Source of the DNA: Fuscibacter oryzae
GTDB taxonomy: Bacteria > Pseudomonadota > Alphaproteobacteria > Rhodobacterales > Rhodobacteraceae
Reading direction: 5' to 3'
Assembly: GCF_016765795.1 (NCBI RefSeq)
Contig: NZ_JAESVP010000013.1
Location: 1 to 64,000, forward strand
Length of the DNA: 64,000 nt
The first letter of the stretch is position 1, and each line of letters starts with the position of its first letter. The position numbers were made by a program, and so were the translations under genes. The notes beneath the pieces were generated by a model. The model was not told the DNA's origin, did no database searches, and was given only the letters and a program-made list of their open reading frames with translations. This document shows positions 62,589 to 64,000 of the stretch, piece after piece.

Positions 62589-63716
62589 ATGGGCAAGTTC
62601 GGCTTTACGGTTCAGGCGACCGACGGCAAGGCACGGAAGGGTGTGATTTCGACGCCACGGGGCGAAATTCGCACCCCCGCCTTCATGCCGGTGGGCACGG
62701 CGGCGACGGTCAAGGCGATGATGCCCGAAAGCGTGCGTGCGACCGGGGCCGACATCCTTTTGGGCAACACCTATCACCTGATGCTGCGCCCGACGGCAGA
62801 ACGGATCGACCGGTTGGGCGGCCTGCACAAGTTCATGAACTGGGACCGCCCGATCCTGACCGATTCCGGCGGGTTTCAGGTGATGAGCCTGACCGATCTG
62901 CGCAAGCTGACCGAAGAGGGCGTTACCTTCCGCAGCCATATCGACGGATCAAAGCACAAGCTGACCCCCGAACGGAGCATGGAGATCCAGCGCCTGTTGG
63001 GCAGCGACATCGTGATGTGCTTTGACGAATGCCCCGCGCTGCCCGCCGATGAGGCGACGCTGGCCAAGTCGATGCGCCTGTCGATGCGTTGGGCACAGCG
63101 CAGCCGCGATGCCTTTGGCGACCGGCCCGGCCATGCGCTGTTCGGCATCATGCAGGGCGGCGACAATCGGGCGCTGCGCGAGGAATCGGCGACCGCGTTG
63201 AAAGATATCGGGTTTGACGGATATGCCGTCGGCGGGCTGGCGGTGGGCGAAGGGCAGGAGATCATGTTCAATGTCCTCGACTATGCCCCCGGATTTTTGC
63301 CCGAAGACAAGCCGCGTTACCTCATGGGCGTCGGCAAGCCCGATGACATCGTGGGCGCGGTGGAGCGTGGCATTGATATGATGGACTGCGTGCTGCCCAG
63401 CCGCTCTGGCCGCACCGGGCAGGCCTGGACGCGCCGGGGCCAGGTGAACATCAAGAACGCCCGCCACATGGACGACCCGCGCCCGCTGGATGAGGCTTGC
63501 ACCTGCCCGGCCTGCCGCAACTATTCCCGCGCCTATCTGCACCATGTGATGAAATCGCAGGAAATCATCTGCTCGATGCTGCTGACCTGGCACAACCTGC
63601 ATTATTTTCAGGAGCTGATGCAGGGCCTGCGCGATGCGATCGGGGCGGGCCGCCTGTCGGCCTTCGTCGCCGATTTTCACGCCCAGCGTGCGATGGGCGA
63701 TATTGCGCCCCTGTAA
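62589..63716 (+). CDS. tgt: Queuine tRNA-ribosyltransferase
   Basis: 375 residues, normal length. Characteristic parts are [17 protein letters not shown], the active-site aspartate region [59 protein letters not shown] and the zinc site [16 protein letters not shown]. It exchanges guanine-34 for the queuosine precursor in tRNAs with GUN anticodons. It is a stand-alone housekeeping gene in front of lon. Confidence 0.96.
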   Translation: MGKFGFTVQATDGKARKGVISTPRGEIRTPAFMPVGTAATVKAMMPESVRATGADILLGNTYHLMLRPTAERIDRLGGLHKFMNWDRPILTDSGGFQVMSLTDLRKLTEEGVTFRSHIDGSKHKLTPERSMEIQRLLGSDIVMCFDECPALPADEATLAKSMRLSMRWAQRSRDAFGDRPGHALFGIMQGGDNRALREESATALKDIGFDGYAVGGLAVGEGQEIMFNVLDYAPGFLPEDKPRYLMGVGKPDDIVGAVERGIDMMDCVLPSRSGRTGQAWTRRGQVNIKNARHMDDPRPLDEACTCPACRNYSRAYLHHVMKSQEIICSMLLTWHNLHYFQELMQGLRDAIGAGRLSAFVADFHAQRAMGDIAPL

Positions 63717-63807
63717 GACCGCTGCAACACCGGCCGAACGCCAACAATTCGCCCGGATTGTCGCTTGCTGTAACGGGCATGTAACGGCATGATCGGCTGT
63801 CCAATGG

Positions 63808-63837
63808 TTGACACCTCTGGGACTGCCCCCCAGATAT
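63808..63837 (+). promoter_or_regulatory. Candidate heat-shock (RpoH-type) promoter of lon
   Basis: GGTTGACA (63806-63813) and a C-rich CCCCAGATAT (63828-63837) are spaced about as RpoH -35 (CTTGAA) and -10 (CCCATNT) elements. lon is a classical heat-shock gene and starts 73 bases further on. Confidence 0.45.
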
Positions 63838-63910
63838 ACCGATACGAGGGGAGGGCCCAAGTGCTGCCGATTACCGGGGCCGGGCGCTCCTGCCACTAAG
63901 GAAACGCGAT

Positions 63911-64000
63911 ATGACGGACACCCTTTCCACGAGCTTCCCGGTTCTGCCTTTGCGGGACATCGTGGTTTTCCCCCACATGATCGTTCCCTTGTTCGTTGGC
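63911..64000 (+). CDS. lon: Lon protease, N-terminus only
   Basis: 30 codons before the right edge. [20 protein letters not shown] is the strongly conserved start of the Lon N-terminal substrate-binding domain. A GGAAACGCG stretch precedes ATG 63911. The AAA+ and serine-lysine protease parts lie outside the window. Confidence 0.9.
   Translation, partial: MTDTLSTSFPVLPLRDIVVFPHMIVPLFVG

Overview
The window looks like chromosomal DNA of an alphaproteobacterium, most likely a Rhodobacteraceae member. It has high GC and tightly packed operons with ATGA/GTGA start-stop overlaps. Its core genes have family-typical lengths: B12-dependent ribonucleotide reductase nrdJ, enolase, fur, tgt and the start of lon. 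It also has many ABC-fed catabolic operons and DmdA/GcvT and MttB methyltransferase relatives of the kind seen in roseobacter-type bacteria. No rRNA, tRNA or CRISPR array was seen.

Layout. 1-3801 (minus): a translationally coupled operon of a cobalamin-binding radical SAM enzyme, a nitric oxide synthase oxygenase, a small membrane protein and a family 2 glycosyltransferase cut by the window edge. 3906-9300: an accessory stretch with an HNH nuclease relic, a LysR regulator and a quinone/catechol-stress gene set (dinucleotide-binding oxidoreductase, DoxX, glutathionyl-hydroquinone reductase relic, esterase, DODA-type dioxygenase, frameshifted FMN reductase), ending in an IS3 relic. 9296-12035: a class III aminotransferase and a pyrroline-carboxylate-reductase-like enzyme, divergent from an XRE-cupin regulator. 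12197-15865: a ParE toxin relic, a PAP2 phosphatase and a Cu(+)-type P-ATPase behind a CueR-like promoter.

16307-20353: a 4-hydroxyproline catabolic operon (GntR, HypD-like lyase, FAD amino acid oxidase, epimerase). 20726-23628: a DmdA-like methyltransferase and methionine gamma-lyase, divergent from an Lrp regulator across a clear palindrome. 23632-24290: scars (ProV-like and IS6-like fragments). 24317-25420: a second GcvT-family protein. 26040-39745: a 13.7-kb unidirectional catabolic operon encoding a GntR regulator, proline-racemase-superfamily enzyme, amino acid ABC importer, two aldehyde dehydrogenases, GMC oxidoreductase, HpaI aldolase, D-amino acid dehydrogenase, 2-hydroxyacid dehydrogenase and glycerate kinase. 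39893-43587: an Fe/2-oxoglutarate oxygenase, an MttB-family methyltransferase and a LysR regulator.

43786-64000 is mostly core genome: rluE-like, DUF1097, eno, a secreted-type intradiol dioxygenase, two EamA exporters around fur, nrdJ, a response regulator divergent from a SUOX-fold protein plus hybrid kinase, D-aminopeptidase, modCB without modA, a TetR regulator, tgt and lon.

The two best candidates for undescribed biology are the NOS/radical-SAM/glycosyltransferase operon (a possible NO-using natural-product or surface-modification pathway) and the 13.7-kb amino-acid operon. The enzyme set of the latter predicts racemisation, oxidation and retro-aldol cleavage, with one branch passing through hydroxypyruvate and glycerate to central metabolism. 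All functional calls are from reading the sequence by eye, without database searches.
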